Assembly: GCA_905193155.1 (NCBI GenBank)
Contig: CAJJNQ010000006.1
Coordinates: 1-64,000 of the forward strand
Reading direction: 5' to 3'
DNA: 64,000 nucleotides
Source: an uncultured Christensenella sp.
Lineage (GTDB): Bacteria > Bacillota > Clostridia > Christensenellales > UBA1750
Each line of letters starts with the position of its first letter. Positions within the stretch are counted from its first letter, which is position 1. The position numbers were made by a program, and so were the translations under genes. Below are positions 48,989-57,932 of this stretch, piece after piece. The notes under the pieces are model-generated. The model worked only from the letters and a program-made list of their open reading frames with translations. It was not told the DNA's origin and ran no database searches.

Positions 48989-50389
48989 ATGAAGAAAATG
49001 CGCAATCTGCTCTGTGTTGTGCTGGCTGTGCTGATGCTGGCTGCCATGACGGCGTGCTCTGGCGGCACGACGGGCGGCACCACCGGCGGCACGACGGGCG
49101 GCACCACCGGCGGCGCCGAGACCAACACTCCCGCTGCGGACGGCACCAAGACCGTCGACATTTTGACCTGGTCCAACGCGGCCACTGTCGAATACCTCAA
49201 GAGCATCGCGGATGCTTTCCACGAAGCGTATCCCGAGTACACCCTGACCGTCAGCGAAGTTCCCTCCGCTGAAATCGATCAGGTCATCCAGACCCGTATC
49301 TCCGCTGCGAACGTGGATATCGTCTCCTTCCAGACCTTCTCCAGGCCGCAGGCCGACTGGAACAAGGATTCCATCGACAAGCCCGCTTGGCAGCAGTACA
49401 TCGACGAAGGCCTGCTCACCGATTTGACCGACAAGGACTTCATCAAGAACTACAACCTCGACACCCTGATGGGCAACGCCTACAACGATCGTCTGTACTC
49501 CCTGAACATGGGTACCGTTGCTTACACCGGCCTGTTCTACAACAAGGCGATCTTCTCCGAGCTGGGCCTGGAAGTCCCCAAGACCTGGGATGAGTTCATC
49601 GCGGTCTGCGAAGCCGTCAAGGCCGATGGCAAGTACACCGTGCTCTCCGCCGGTGCTGCCGACCAGTGGCCGCTGAATATGTTCTCCAACGCGATTCTCT
49701 CTGCCAACTATCAGGATGACGCCAAGGAAATCGGTGAGAAGCTGCTCACCGGTGAGATGAAGCACACCGATCCCGAGGTCATGCTGGTTTACAACTGCAT
49801 GGAGCAGTTCGCTTCTTACCTGGAGCCCGGCGTCACCGGTATCGCTTACTCCGATGCTCCCGGCCGCTTCGCCGCAGGCAACATGGCGATGTATGCCGAT
49901 GGTTCCTGGTCCGCGCCTGACATCCTGAAGGCCAACCCCGACATCGACTTTGGTTACTTCCCGCTGCCCGGCGTCAAGGCCCGTGAGGACGGACTGGATC
50001 CGCAGTACGGCATCAAGTACGACCTGAGCTTTGCGGTGCCCACCAACGCGCCCAACGGCGACGGCGCCATGGCTTTCCTGTCCTACATCTCTCAGAAGGA
50101 TGTTTACACCGCGTTCCTGAACAAGATCGCCGGTTTCTCCTCCACCCAGCCCGACATCACGCTGGACAACGCATTCCTGAACTCCCTGCAGTCCGGTCTG
50201 CAGAAGCCCTGCCTGAACTCCGAGATGTACATCTACTCTCCCAAGGGCGTGGGCGAATACGGCTCCGGCCAGTTCAGCTTCCTGTACCTGAAGACCCTCG
50301 GCGGCCCGCTGACCGCGGAAGAGCTCGCTCAGAAGGCGGACGAAGACTTTGAAACCGCTCGCCAGGCTCTGGCCAGCCTGAACGACTAA
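48989..50389 (+). CDS. carbohydrate ABC transporter substrate-binding lipoprotein
   Basis: The 466-aa protein has a lipoprotein signal (lipobox MTAC, Cys about 21), an unusual (Gly-Gly-Thr-Thr) repeat linker, and a family-1 solute-binding fold (TVDILTWSN, FHEAYPEYTLTV, and GRFAAGNMAMYADGSW). It delivers an oligosaccharide to the two permeases that follow. Codon use is very regular, as in highly expressed genes. The ATG at 48989 is 9 nt after GAGGAGG. Confidence 0.93.
   Translation: MKKMRNLLCVVLAVLMLAAMTACSGGTTGGTTGGTTGGTTGGAETNTPAADGTKTVDILTWSNAATVEYLKSIADAFHEAYPEYTLTVSEVPSAEIDQVIQTRISAANVDIVSFQTFSRPQADWNKDSIDKPAWQQYIDEGLLTDLTDKDFIKNYNLDTLMGNAYNDRLYSLNMGTVAYTGLFYNKAIFSELGLEVPKTWDEFIAVCEAVKADGKYTVLSAGAADQWPLNMFSNAILSANYQDDAKEIGEKLLTGEMKHTDPEVMLVYNCMEQFASYLEPGVTGIAYSDAPGRFAAGNMAMYADGSWSAPDILKANPDIDFGYFPLPGVKAREDGLDPQYGIKYDLSFAVPTNAPNGDGAMAFLSYISQKDVYTAFLNKIAGFSSTQPDITLDNAFLNSLQSGLQKPCLNSEMYIYSPKGVGEYGSGQFSFLYLKTLGGPLTAEELAQKADEDFETARQALASLND
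49061..49108 (+). repeat. two perfect 24-bp tandem repeats encoding a Gly/Thr linker
   Basis: Bases 49061-49084 are repeated exactly at 49085-49108; each unit is itself two near-identical 12-bp halves. They encode the GGTTGGTT stretch right after the lipid-anchored Cys. Slippage here would change linker length in steps of eight residues without a frameshift. Confidence 0.9.
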
Positions 50390-50405
50390 TCGTATCGGAC
50401 TTAGA

Positions 50406-50430
50406 AGGGGCGACGTGTTCGCCCCTTTTC
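50406..50430 (+). terminator. hairpin between binding protein and permease genes
   Basis: A stem AGGGGCGA / TCGCCCCT with a short loop and TTTTCC. The tail is weak, so it may be a partial terminator or a mRNA-stabilising hairpin that keeps binding-protein levels above permease levels. Confidence 0.65.
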
Positions 50431-50463
50431 CTGTAACAATCCTCAAATAAGGAGGCTTGCCCC

Positions 50464-51432
50464 ATGGAAAAACCGGCAAAGGCCGTCAACGTCCGGCGTC
50501 ATAAGCACATCAGCACCTTCCCCGTCTGGGTCGTGTTTCTGTGCATGCTGCCCGGTATTCTGCACTACACCATCTTCCGGCTCTTCCCGTCGGTGATGAC
50601 GGCGGTGCTTTCCTTCACCGATATCTCCGGTATCCCCGGTTCCTCCTGGCAATGGGTGGGCTGGGCGAACTATAAGGAATTCTTCGTTCTGCAAAACATC
50701 CGCGACCTGAAGGCCTCCCTGGGGCGCACCGGAATCTACGCGCTATCGGTCACGCTGATTCAGAACGCCATCGCGCTGCTGATGGCCGTGATCCTCAACG
50801 GCAAATTCCTCAAAGGGCGCAATTTCGCCCGCGCGGTCTACTTCATGCCCGTGATCCTGGGCGCGGCGGTGGTTTCGACCATGTGGAAGCTGATCTTCTC
50901 CACCCCCACCGGCCCGATCTATCTGTTTATGCAGAACGTGCTGGGCATTGAAAACCCGCCCGCGATTCTTTCGAGCTACACTTATGCCTTCCCCGCCGTC
51001 ATCGCGGCGCAGATCTGGCAGAACATGGGATATTCGATGGTCATTTTCCTGGCAGCGCTGCAAAATATTCCCGCCGACCTTTACGAAGCGGCTTATATCG
51101 ACGGTGCAAACGAATGGCAGGTTTTCTGGCGCATCACGCTGCCGCTGATCTGGTCTTCCGTCACCGTCAACACGCTGCTGGCCATCATCGGTTCGCTCCA
51201 GAGCTATGAGCTCATCATGACCATCACCCGCGGTCAGTTCAACACCGCGACGCTGGGCATGATGGTGTTCGCTACCGCGTTCGGCGGCAACGGCGCATCG
51301 GCTAGCGGCGGCACGGTCGCCGGCATGCGCCAGGGTTACGCTGCGGCGGAATCCATGGTGCTGTTCGTGGGCGTGCTGGTCGTCACGGTCATTTCTCAGG
51401 CCGTCATGAAGAGAATGGAGGGGGATCGCTGA
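50464..51432 (+). CDS. carbohydrate ABC transporter permease, MalF type
   Basis: The 322-aa membrane protein has about six helices and the coupling motif EAAYIDGANEWQVFWRITLPLI. It forms half of the importer channel for the preceding binding protein. The start follows AAGGAGG at good distance; the next permease starts 2 bp after its stop. Confidence 0.93.
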   Translation: MEKPAKAVNVRRHKHISTFPVWVVFLCMLPGILHYTIFRLFPSVMTAVLSFTDISGIPGSSWQWVGWANYKEFFVLQNIRDLKASLGRTGIYALSVTLIQNAIALLMAVILNGKFLKGRNFARAVYFMPVILGAAVVSTMWKLIFSTPTGPIYLFMQNVLGIENPPAILSSYTYAFPAVIAAQIWQNMGYSMVIFLAALQNIPADLYEAAYIDGANEWQVFWRITLPLIWSSVTVNTLLAIIGSLQSYELIMTITRGQFNTATLGMMVFATAFGGNGASASGGTVAGMRQGYAAAESMVLFVGVLVVTVISQAVMKRMEGDR

Positions 51433-51433
51433 T

Positions 51434-52258
51434 ATGGGCAAGATCAAAAACGTACCTTTCCGCGTGTTCTGCTATGTCATCGTGTTCCTTTTCCTGTTCA
51501 TCTATCTCTTCCCGCTGTTCTTCGTGGCCAATACCTCGCTCAAATCCGCGCAGGACTATCTGCTGCATCCCACGGCGCTGACGAGCACCTGGTCCTTCGG
51601 CAACTACATCACCGCCTGGAACAAGGCCAACTTCGGCGCGTACATCGGCAACTCGATTCTCTATACCGGCGTCTGCACGATCTGCTCGCTGCTGCTGTCG
51701 CTGCTGATCGCCTTCCCTATCTCTCGTAAATACGTCCCCGGTGCAGGCTTCCTGTATCTGCTGTTCCTCTGCGGTCTGTTCCTGCCCAACGGCATGATCC
51801 CGACCTTCCAGATGGTGCTGAACATGGGGCTTTACGACACCAAGATCGGCTATATGCTGGTCATGACGGGCGTCAACGCGACTTCGGTTTTCTTCTTTAC
51901 CGGCTACTTTAAGTCCATCCCGCGCGAGCTAGATGAGGCGGCGGCCATCGACGGCTGCGGTTATCTCCGCTATGTCATCCGCTGCATCGTGCCGCTGGCG
52001 CAGCCCGCCATGGTTTCGATGGGCATGCTGTCGATGATCGGCGTGTGGAACGATATCGTCTCCTCCACCATTTACCTGACGAGCGAATCCAATTACAACA
52101 TCACGCGCGGCCTGTTCGTGTTCACCGGCCAGTATTCCAACGACTGGACACTGACGGCAGCGGGCCTGCTGGTCGTCGCCGCGCCCCTGATTCTGATCTA
52201 CATCTTTGGCCAGCGCTACATCGTGGACGGCGTCATGGCCGGCGGCCTGAAGGGGTAA
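51434..52258 (+). CDS. carbohydrate ABC transporter permease, MalG type
   Basis: The 274-aa protein has six helices and the coupling motif EAAAIDGCGYLRYVIRCIVPL. It is the second channel subunit. No ATPase gene follows; such importers normally share an MsiK/UgpC-type ATPase encoded elsewhere. A terminator comes 24 bp after the stop. Confidence 0.93.
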   Translation: MGKIKNVPFRVFCYVIVFLFLFIYLFPLFFVANTSLKSAQDYLLHPTALTSTWSFGNYITAWNKANFGAYIGNSILYTGVCTICSLLLSLLIAFPISRKYVPGAGFLYLLFLCGLFLPNGMIPTFQMVLNMGLYDTKIGYMLVMTGVNATSVFFFTGYFKSIPRELDEAAAIDGCGYLRYVIRCIVPLAQPAMVSMGMLSMIGVWNDIVSSTIYLTSESNYNITRGLFVFTGQYSNDWTLTAAGLLVVAAPLILIYIFGQRYIVDGVMAGGLKG

Positions 52259-52281
52259 AATCCTCCAAAGAATTTCAACAC

Positions 52282-52319
52282 AAAAAGAAGCGGTAGGCTT
52301 GCGCCTGCCGCTTCTTTTT
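52282..52319. terminator. bidirectional terminator between the importer and tag genes
   Basis: A 14-bp stem AAAAAGAAGCGGTAGGC with its near-complement and T runs on both strands. Confidence 0.85.
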
Positions 52320-52325
52320 GTACGT

Positions 52326-52874
52326 TTATGCCCGAAAGCAGTCGGGTTCGTGGTCGTTGGTCATGCCGCTGGCCTGCATGAACGAATAGACGATCACAGG
52401 GCCTGCAAACTTCATGCCGCGCTTGCGGAGATCCTTGGAAAGCCGCTCCGCCAGCGGCGTGCTTGCGGGAGGAGGGAAGCTCTCCCCCCGCAGCGGCATG
52501 TGATTGACAAACCGCCAGAGGTATTCACCAAATGAGCCGAACTCCAGCCGAATGCGCAGATAAGTCTGTGCGTTGGTCACGGCCGCGCGCAGCTTGCGTT
52601 CGCTGCGGATGATGCTTTCATCCTGCAAAAGGGACTGAATCTTTTCCTCGCCGTAGGCCGCAATCTTCTCCGCATCAAAACCGTCCAGTGCGCGGCGGAA
52701 CGCTTCCCGCTTTTTCAGCACAATCGCCCAGGAAAGCCCCGCCTGAAAACCCTCCAGCAAAAACAGCTCGAAGAGTTTGGCGTCGTCGTGCTGAGGCGTG
52801 CCCCATTCCTGATCGTGATAGCGGATCATCTCTTCGCTGCCGGCTGCCCAGCTGCAGCGCTTTTTCTCACACAT
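52326..52874 (-). CDS. tag: DNA-3-methyladenine glycosylase I
   Basis: The 182-aa enzyme removes 3-methyladenine from alkylated DNA. CSWA at the N-terminus and DHEPDCF at the C-terminus supply the zinc ligands; YHDQEWGTPQHDD and FQAGLSWA form the base pocket. The length is standard. It is 10 bp downstream of a glycosidase gene, so it is probably read from the same transcript. Confidence 0.94.
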   Translation of the reverse strand: MCEKKRCSWAAGSEEMIRYHDQEWGTPQHDDAKLFELFLLEGFQAGLSWAIVLKKREAFRRALDGFDAEKIAAYGEEKIQSLLQDESIIRSERKLRAAVTNAQTYLRIRLEFGSFGEYLWRFVNHMPLRGESFPPPASTPLAERLSKDLRKRGMKFAGPVIVYSFMQASGMTNDHEPDCFRA

Positions 52875-52884
52875 TTCTTTCTCC

Positions 52885-54291
52885 TCAGAAATTCTTGCCC
52901 GAGGTCAGCAGCAGCGGGTAGTCGCGCACCGGCAGTTCGTGCAGCAAAAAACTCTGCTCGCCCACGCGCTCGATGTTCTTTTCCGGCACCGCGTAAACGC
53001 TGCCGTCCATCGGATCGATCAAGCGGAAATCCTCCGGCAGGCCGGAAACCTCCAGCGTCACCACGCCTTCGTATTCCGTGGTCATCAAATCGCAAGGCTT
53101 CCAATAGGCGTAGAGATACGCGCCGTTTTCGCGCAAGAATCCGCCGCCGGTCAGCTCCTTGCCCTTGAGCGTCTGCGCAAAGGTCAGCTTTGAGTCCTCC
53201 ACACGCGCCATCAGCGGCAGGTCGCACAGTTCCCATTCTCCTTCGAACACCGAGGCGAGATTCTGCATGGCGTAATAAGAGGACTTGGGTTGATATTCTC
53301 CCGTCGCCACACCGTTTTCATCAAATTCCGCGCCGAGCACGCCGAAATAACCGTAGTCCTGATAGGACGCTTTATCGCCCACCTTGCCGTTGAGCCCTTC
53401 CAGCATATCGAGCGCAGAGAAATACGATGTAAACTCCACGCCGCAGAGCAGATCGGCCACGGTATGCCGCAGCAGCTGCCGCGCCTGCCGCCGGGGCGTC
53501 CACGCGCCGCCATTGAGCGCACCTTCGCCATCCCGTCGGGACTGCGAGCCGGATTCGCCTTGAATCACCGTGATCTTGGGATCATAGCGGCGCAGCAGCG
53601 CCTTCAGGCTGCGAACGCGCTCGAAAACCTGCGTCTCGTCCGCGGTGTATTCATGAAAAGTGATCGCGTCGGGTAGATCCTTGCCACAGGCGCGCAGCGC
53701 ATCATCCATAAACGATAGCTTTCGCATGCATACCGACCCGCCGATCACCCGCGCACCGGGATCGGCGCTGCGCACCGCCCGTGCCGTCATCGCCAGCAGA
53801 TCGCCGTATTCCGTGCCGCTGGGGCCAGCCTTCCAGCACCACTTGCCATCCGGCTCGTTCCAGACCTCGTAATCCGAAACTCTTCCTTTATATCGCGAGA
53901 CCAGCGCACGCACATAGGCTCCCCACGCTGCGCGGGATTCCTCATCGTAGATGGGCGGCCAGCCCACTGCCCCGAAGGTCTGCGCAGCGCGCTCGTCATA
54001 CAACCCATTGCCGTAGCACAGGCAGATCCACGGGCGAAGGCCGCGCCGAATCAGATGATCCACGATGGAATCCAGCCATGCAAAGTCGTATACGCCCTTC
54101 CGCGTCTCGGTCCGCGCCCAGCCGGACTGAATGCGAATCCATTTCACGCCCAGCGCTGCCACCTTATCATAGGCCTTTTCCGGATCAAACACGCCGCGGT
54201 CGAGCTTTTCAAAACCAAGTCCCAGGCGTGAAAACGCAACATCCGCCGCACACTTTGGTTCAATGCACCCGATCTTTTCAAACCCTTCCAT
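52885..54291 (-). CDS. clan-A glycoside hydrolase (GH39-like)
   Basis: The 468-aa protein has a TIM barrel with the acid/base Glu in YEVWNEPDGKW (near residue 150) and the candidate nucleophile in VIQGESGSQS (near 250), then a beta-rich C-terminal domain. This pattern fits GH39/GH5-like enzymes; no substrate can be assigned. There is no signal peptide. The ATG at 54291 follows GGGGAGG; the GTG four codons upstream overlaps that site. Confidence 0.8.
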   Translation of the reverse strand: MEGFEKIGCIEPKCAADVAFSRLGLGFEKLDRGVFDPEKAYDKVAALGVKWIRIQSGWARTETRKGVYDFAWLDSIVDHLIRRGLRPWICLCYGNGLYDERAAQTFGAVGWPPIYDEESRAAWGAYVRALVSRYKGRVSDYEVWNEPDGKWCWKAGPSGTEYGDLLAMTARAVRSADPGARVIGGSVCMRKLSFMDDALRACGKDLPDAITFHEYTADETQVFERVRSLKALLRRYDPKITVIQGESGSQSRRDGEGALNGGAWTPRRQARQLLRHTVADLLCGVEFTSYFSALDMLEGLNGKVGDKASYQDYGYFGVLGAEFDENGVATGEYQPKSSYYAMQNLASVFEGEWELCDLPLMARVEDSKLTFAQTLKGKELTGGGFLRENGAYLYAYWKPCDLMTTEYEGVVTLEVSGLPEDFRLIDPMDGSVYAVPEKNIERVGEQSFLLHELPVRDYPLLLTSGKNF

Positions 54292-54352
54292 GCTAACCAG
54301 CACCTCCCCGTTTGTTTGCCAACAGCATATCGCTTCCGGCGGAAAAGTGCAA

Positions 54353-54392
54353 CAAAAACTGCACCCAATCGGACAGATCCGAAAGGGTGCAG
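54353..54392 (-). terminator. terminator after the aldo/keto reductase gene
   Basis: Stem CTGCACCC / GGGTGCAG (54359-54392), with an inner TCGGA / TCCGA pairing and a minus-strand TTTTTG tail. Confidence 0.8.
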
Positions 54393-54402
54393 AATTGATT
54401 TC

Positions 54403-55524
54403 TCAGCCTTCCATCATCTGAGCTGCTTTTTGCAATTCCTCGATGATATGGATGTGCTGCGGGCAGGCAGCTTCACACTGACCGCAGGCGATGCAGTCGT
54501 CCGCCTTTCCACCCTGACGGGTCGCAAAGGCATAGTTCGCCAGTGCGCCGATGCGGTTGCCATAGACCAGCTCATTGTTGACGGCCTTGAAGATGCCGGG
54601 GATGTTGATCTGCTGCGGACATCCCTTGGTGCAGTACTGGCAAGCGGTGCAGGGAATCTGCGGCACGGCGTTGAGCGCGGCAACAACCTTGTCCACAACC
54701 TTGTATTCCTCAGCAGACAGGGGTTTGAAGTTCTCCATGAACGATAAGTTATCCTTCATCTGCTCCAGCGAGGACATACCGCTGAGCACCGTGACCAGCC
54801 CATCCAGCGACGCGGCGTAGCGAATGGCCCAGGAGGGAAGCGAAGCGTTCGGCGCAAACTCCTTCATGGGCGCGGCAATCTTCTCCGGCAGATTGGCCAG
54901 CGAACCGCCCTTGACGGGCTCCATGATGACGACGGGCTTGCCGTGCTTGCGGGCGACTTCATAGCAGGCGCGGGACTGAATCGACGCGCTCTCCCAGTCG
55001 GCATAGTTGATTTGCAGCTGCACAAACTCCATGTCCGGGTGCTTGTTCAGCAAATCGTCCAGCACATCCGCCTTGTCGTGGAAGGAGAAGCCCAGGTGCC
55101 TGATGACGCCCTTTGCATTCTGCTCAGCCAGGAAGTCCCAGATGCCGAAGCGGTCAAACGCCTCGGTGCGGTTGTCGCCCAGGTTGTGCAGCAGGTAAAA
55201 GTCAAAGTAACCCGCGCCGGTGCGCTCCAGCGAGGTCGCCAGCATGGCGCGCGCTTCTTCAGCGTTCTTGGCGCCCGCCCACGCAGGCAGCTTGGTCGCC
55301 AGCTGATAGCTTTCGCGCGGATAGCGATCCACCAGCGCCGCCTTGATCGCCTTCTCGCTCTTTCCGTTCAGATAGCCGTAAGCGGTGTCAAAGTAGGTGA
55401 AGCCCTTGGAAAGGAAGAGATCGACCATCTGCTTGGTCTGCTCAATATCCACATCGTCGCCAATCATCGGCAGACGCATCAGGCCGAAGCCCAGCTTTTT
55501 GACGTTCTGTCCCAGATAAGTCAT
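54403..55524 (-). CDS. aldo/keto reductase with C-terminal ferredoxin-like domain
   Basis: The first 280 residues are an aldo/keto reductase barrel (GLMRLPM, FDTAYGY with the catalytic Tyr, and the NADPH-binding GLVTVLSGM). The C-terminal part has two Cys clusters, CTACQYCTKGCP and CIACGQCEAACP, for two 4Fe-4S clusters. It is common in anaerobes and of unknown substrate. The ATG at 55524 follows AAAGGAG. The promoter is of MerR type. Confidence 0.92.
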   Translation of the reverse strand: MTYLGQNVKKLGFGLMRLPMIGDDVDIEQTKQMVDLFLSKGFTYFDTAYGYLNGKSEKAIKAALVDRYPRESYQLATKLPAWAGAKNAEEARAMLATSLERTGAGYFDFYLLHNLGDNRTEAFDRFGIWDFLAEQNAKGVIRHLGFSFHDKADVLDDLLNKHPDMEFVQLQINYADWESASIQSRACYEVARKHGKPVVIMEPVKGGSLANLPEKIAAPMKEFAPNASLPSWAIRYAASLDGLVTVLSGMSSLEQMKDNLSFMENFKPLSAEEYKVVDKVVAALNAVPQIPCTACQYCTKGCPQQINIPGIFKAVNNELVYGNRIGALANYAFATRQGGKADDCIACGQCEAACPQHIHIIEELQKAAQMMEG

Positions 55525-55556
55525 GTGCGCCACTCCTTTACGGATATATTGCTTAA

Positions 55557-55587
55557 AGTATACACCTGGAGTGAACTCCACTGTCAA
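55557..55587 (-). promoter_or_regulatory. MerR-type promoter with 19-bp spacer and palindrome
   Basis: The minus strand has consensus -35 TTGACA (55582-55587), a 19-bp spacer and -10 TATACT (55557-55562). The spacer holds the perfect palindrome TGGAGTGAACTCCA on one strand, with arms TGGAGT and ACTCCA (55567-55580). An over-long spacer with a central dyad is the hallmark of MerR-family activation. No merR gene is in the window. Confidence 0.8.
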
Positions 55588-55688
55588 GAACATCGGACAA
55601 AAATATCATCTACCGAATTTCACGGAACTTTCGAGCTCTTCACTCCGTCTAATGCCTGAAACGACACATCACGAAGGAGGAATTGCCC

Positions 55689-56726
55689 ATGCGGGGGAGG
55701 CTGACCCGGCTGACGGTTTATTCCGCATCGCATTTTCTGGTGGATTTCGGCTGCGCGCTGCTCATCTTCCGCACGGTGAGCGCTTCCGGCGACCCCACAG
55801 TGCTTTTCATTCTCTATAACTACTGTGCCTTTGCACTGCAAATGCCCGTCGGGCTGCTGGCCGATAAGCTCAACCGCAATGCCTTGATGGCGGCGGCAGG
55901 TTGCGCGCTGGTGGCGTTGGGCTGCGCGTTTTCCGCCGTTCCGCTGGCGGCGGCTGCAATCTCCGGCGTGGGCAACGCGCTGTTCCATGTGGGCGGCGGC
56001 GTGGACGTGTTGGACGACAGCGAAGGCAAAGCCTCCTCGCTCGGCGTATTCGTCTCCCCCGGCGCCGCAGGGCTGTTTCTCGGCACGATGCTGGGCAAAG
56101 GCGGCGCGTCGCTGTGGATCGTGACCGCCTCCATGGCTCTGGCAGCGTTTTCCATCCTGCTCACCGCAAAAAAGACCGACTGCCTGGTTTCCCACAACGC
56201 ACCGGTCTCCTTCAAAGGCATGGGAAAGTTCGACGTGCTGCTGCCCGCGCTCTGCCTGTTTTTCGTCGTGATCATCCGCTCCTTTGCGGGCATGACGATG
56301 GGCTTTGCCTGGAAGAGCGAAGGCTACTGGGGCGTTGCGGCGCTGGCGGCGGTGGTGCTGGGTAAAACCGCCGGCGGCTTTGCGATGGACCGCATCGGCG
56401 GGCGGCCCGCGGCGCTGCTCTCGCTGACGGCGGCGGGCGTGCTGTTCTGGTTTGCCGATTCACCCTACGCGGGCGTTGCGGCGATCTTCCTGTTCAACAT
56501 GTCGATGCCGATGACGCTGTGCGCGCTGGCGCGGCGGATGCCGGGCTGCAAAGGCTTTTCCTTCGGGCTGCTGACGTTTGCGCTGTTTCTCGGATTTCTC
56601 CCGGTGGGGCTTGGCGCGGTTTCGTCCAGCTCAAGCTGGCTGCTCACCTCGCTGTGTGCGCTGAGCGCCCTGCTGATGCTGCCCGGCCTGGACGGCCGCA
56701 GCGTTTCTCTGTCCCATGAAAGCTGA
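55689..56726 (+). CDS. multi-pass membrane protein, MFS-transporter-like
   Basis: The 345-aa protein has about ten hydrophobic segments and MFS-like features: LLADKLNRN (a loop between helices 2 and 3, with the Asp/Lys/Arg pattern) and MDRIGGRPAAL (its counterpart in the second half). It is shorter than a standard 400-aa MFS protein, so it may be a divergent member. The ATG at 55689 is 8 nt after AGGAGG. It overlaps the following small membrane gene by 11 bp. Confidence 0.7.
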   Translation: MRGRLTRLTVYSASHFLVDFGCALLIFRTVSASGDPTVLFILYNYCAFALQMPVGLLADKLNRNALMAAAGCALVALGCAFSAVPLAAAAISGVGNALFHVGGGVDVLDDSEGKASSLGVFVSPGAAGLFLGTMLGKGGASLWIVTASMALAAFSILLTAKKTDCLVSHNAPVSFKGMGKFDVLLPALCLFFVVIIRSFAGMTMGFAWKSEGYWGVAALAAVVLGKTAGGFAMDRIGGRPAALLSLTAAGVLFWFADSPYAGVAAIFLFNMSMPMTLCALARRMPGCKGFSFGLLTFALFLGFLPVGLGAVSSSSSWLLTSLCALSALLMLPGLDGRSVSLSHES

Positions 56727-57057
56727 GCTGCTGATTCGGTCGCTGATCGTGTCGCTGGCACTCACCTTGATGTTGGAGTTGGGCTTTGCGCTGATTCTCG
56801 GTGTGCGCGGCAGACGGAACCTTGCTCTGGTCGCGCTGGTCAATGTACTGACCAACCCACCGGTGGTCCTGCTGTGCTCGTTATTCCCCTCGCCGCTGCT
56901 GACGATCGCCGCCGAGCTTTCCGCCGTGTTCATCGAGGGGGTGATTTACCGTGCGGGCACGGATTTCCGCCGCCCTATGCTGTTTTCCCTCTCCGCCAAC
57001 GCTTTTTCCTACCTGATCGGCCTTGCACTGAACGTGCTGACGCGCTATCTTTTATAG
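56716..57057 (+). CDS. small membrane protein, 113 aa
   Basis: Four hydrophobic segments are seen (SLIVSLALTLMLELGFALI, ALVALVNVLTNPPVVLL, LLTIAAELSAVFIEGVIY, and FSYLIGLALNVL). The conserved-looking NVLTNPP and AELSAVFIEGVIYR resemble unnamed Clostridial membrane proteins. Its start lies within the previous gene, so the two are coupled. Function unknown; it may be an accessory of the transporter. Confidence 0.7.
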   Translation: MKAELLIRSLIVSLALTLMLELGFALILGVRGRRNLALVALVNVLTNPPVVLLCSLFPSPLLTIAAELSAVFIEGVIYRAGTDFRRPMLFSLSANAFSYLIGLALNVLTRYLL

Positions 57058-57092
57058 AGAAAAACTGAACATATACAGAAGGAGGATTTTTT

Positions 57093-57926
57093 ATGAAGCG
57101 TTTTGCCTGTCTGCTGCTGACGCTACTGCTTGCGCTGCTTCCGCTGGCTGCGCGCGCCGACGTGATCTGGGAACCCTACGACAATGACTTTTACACCCAG
57201 CACAGCGACGAATGCACCTACGACGACCACCGCTACACCGCCCTTGTCGATGCAAAGGGCTACAAGAGCCCGGAAAGCAATTGCGTCACCGATACAATCA
57301 AGGCCGGAAATTCGGCCCGGTTGACCTATCTTTACACGGATAAAAACGGGGTGGAATGGGGGATTGCGGACAACAAAAAGGAGTCCTGGTTTCGCCTTTC
57401 CGACTTTACGCCGATCTACAACAATTCGGATTTCTGCCGCGACCACGCCGATGAAATCAGTGATTATGACGGCGGCATGAAGGACTATCAGATTCAGAAT
57501 CAGCTGATTCTCTGGAGCTATCCCAATTCCGGCGAAAAAACCGGCGCCATTACCGCTGACGAACAGGTGAAGGGCTATTACACCGATGAGATCTTTACCG
57601 GACAATACACCGATGCGGACGGCCGGCTGTGGGTTTCCTCCGGATATTACAGGGGATATCGCGGCGATTGGGTCTGCACGAACGATCCGGAAAACGAGGC
57701 GCTTGCACCGGTTTCCACGCCTTCTCAGAAACCTGAAGCAACCGCCGAGCCCACTGTTGTTCCCACCGAGATCCCCGCAGACGTCGCTCTTTCGGAAGTT
57801 CCGATGCAGGACCAGGCCATTTGGTGGATCGTGGGCGCGGTGCTGCTGGTCGTGACCTTCTCCGCACTGATGATCGCCATCCTCGTCGCCGCAAACAAGA
57901 AGAAAAACAAGCAGAAGGGAGCCTGA
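57093..57926 (+). CDS. exported membrane-anchored protein with SH3-like regions
   Basis: The 277-aa protein has a signal peptide (cut near ARA-DV, residue 22), an extracellular part that starts DVIWEPYDNDFY and contains SH3-like strands (GVEWGIADNK and GRLWVSSGYYRGYRGDWV), a Pro/Thr/Glu-rich linker (about 210-240), and one C-terminal helix (245-267) with a KKKNKQK tail inside. It probably senses or binds something at the cell wall. The start has AAGGAGG. Function unknown. Confidence 0.75.
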   Translation: MKRFACLLLTLLLALLPLAARADVIWEPYDNDFYTQHSDECTYDDHRYTALVDAKGYKSPESNCVTDTIKAGNSARLTYLYTDKNGVEWGIADNKKESWFRLSDFTPIYNNSDFCRDHADEISDYDGGMKDYQIQNQLILWSYPNSGEKTGAITADEQVKGYYTDEIFTGQYTDADGRLWVSSGYYRGYRGDWVCTNDPENEALAPVSTPSQKPEATAEPTVVPTEIPADVALSEVPMQDQAIWWIVGAVLLVVTFSALMIAILVAANKKKNKQKGA

Positions 57927-57932
57927 TACGCG

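Noticed and set aside
49061..49115. Short regular repeats considered as a CRISPR or VNTR array
   Set aside because: The repeats are only two units, contiguous, without spacers, and lie in frame within a protein linker.
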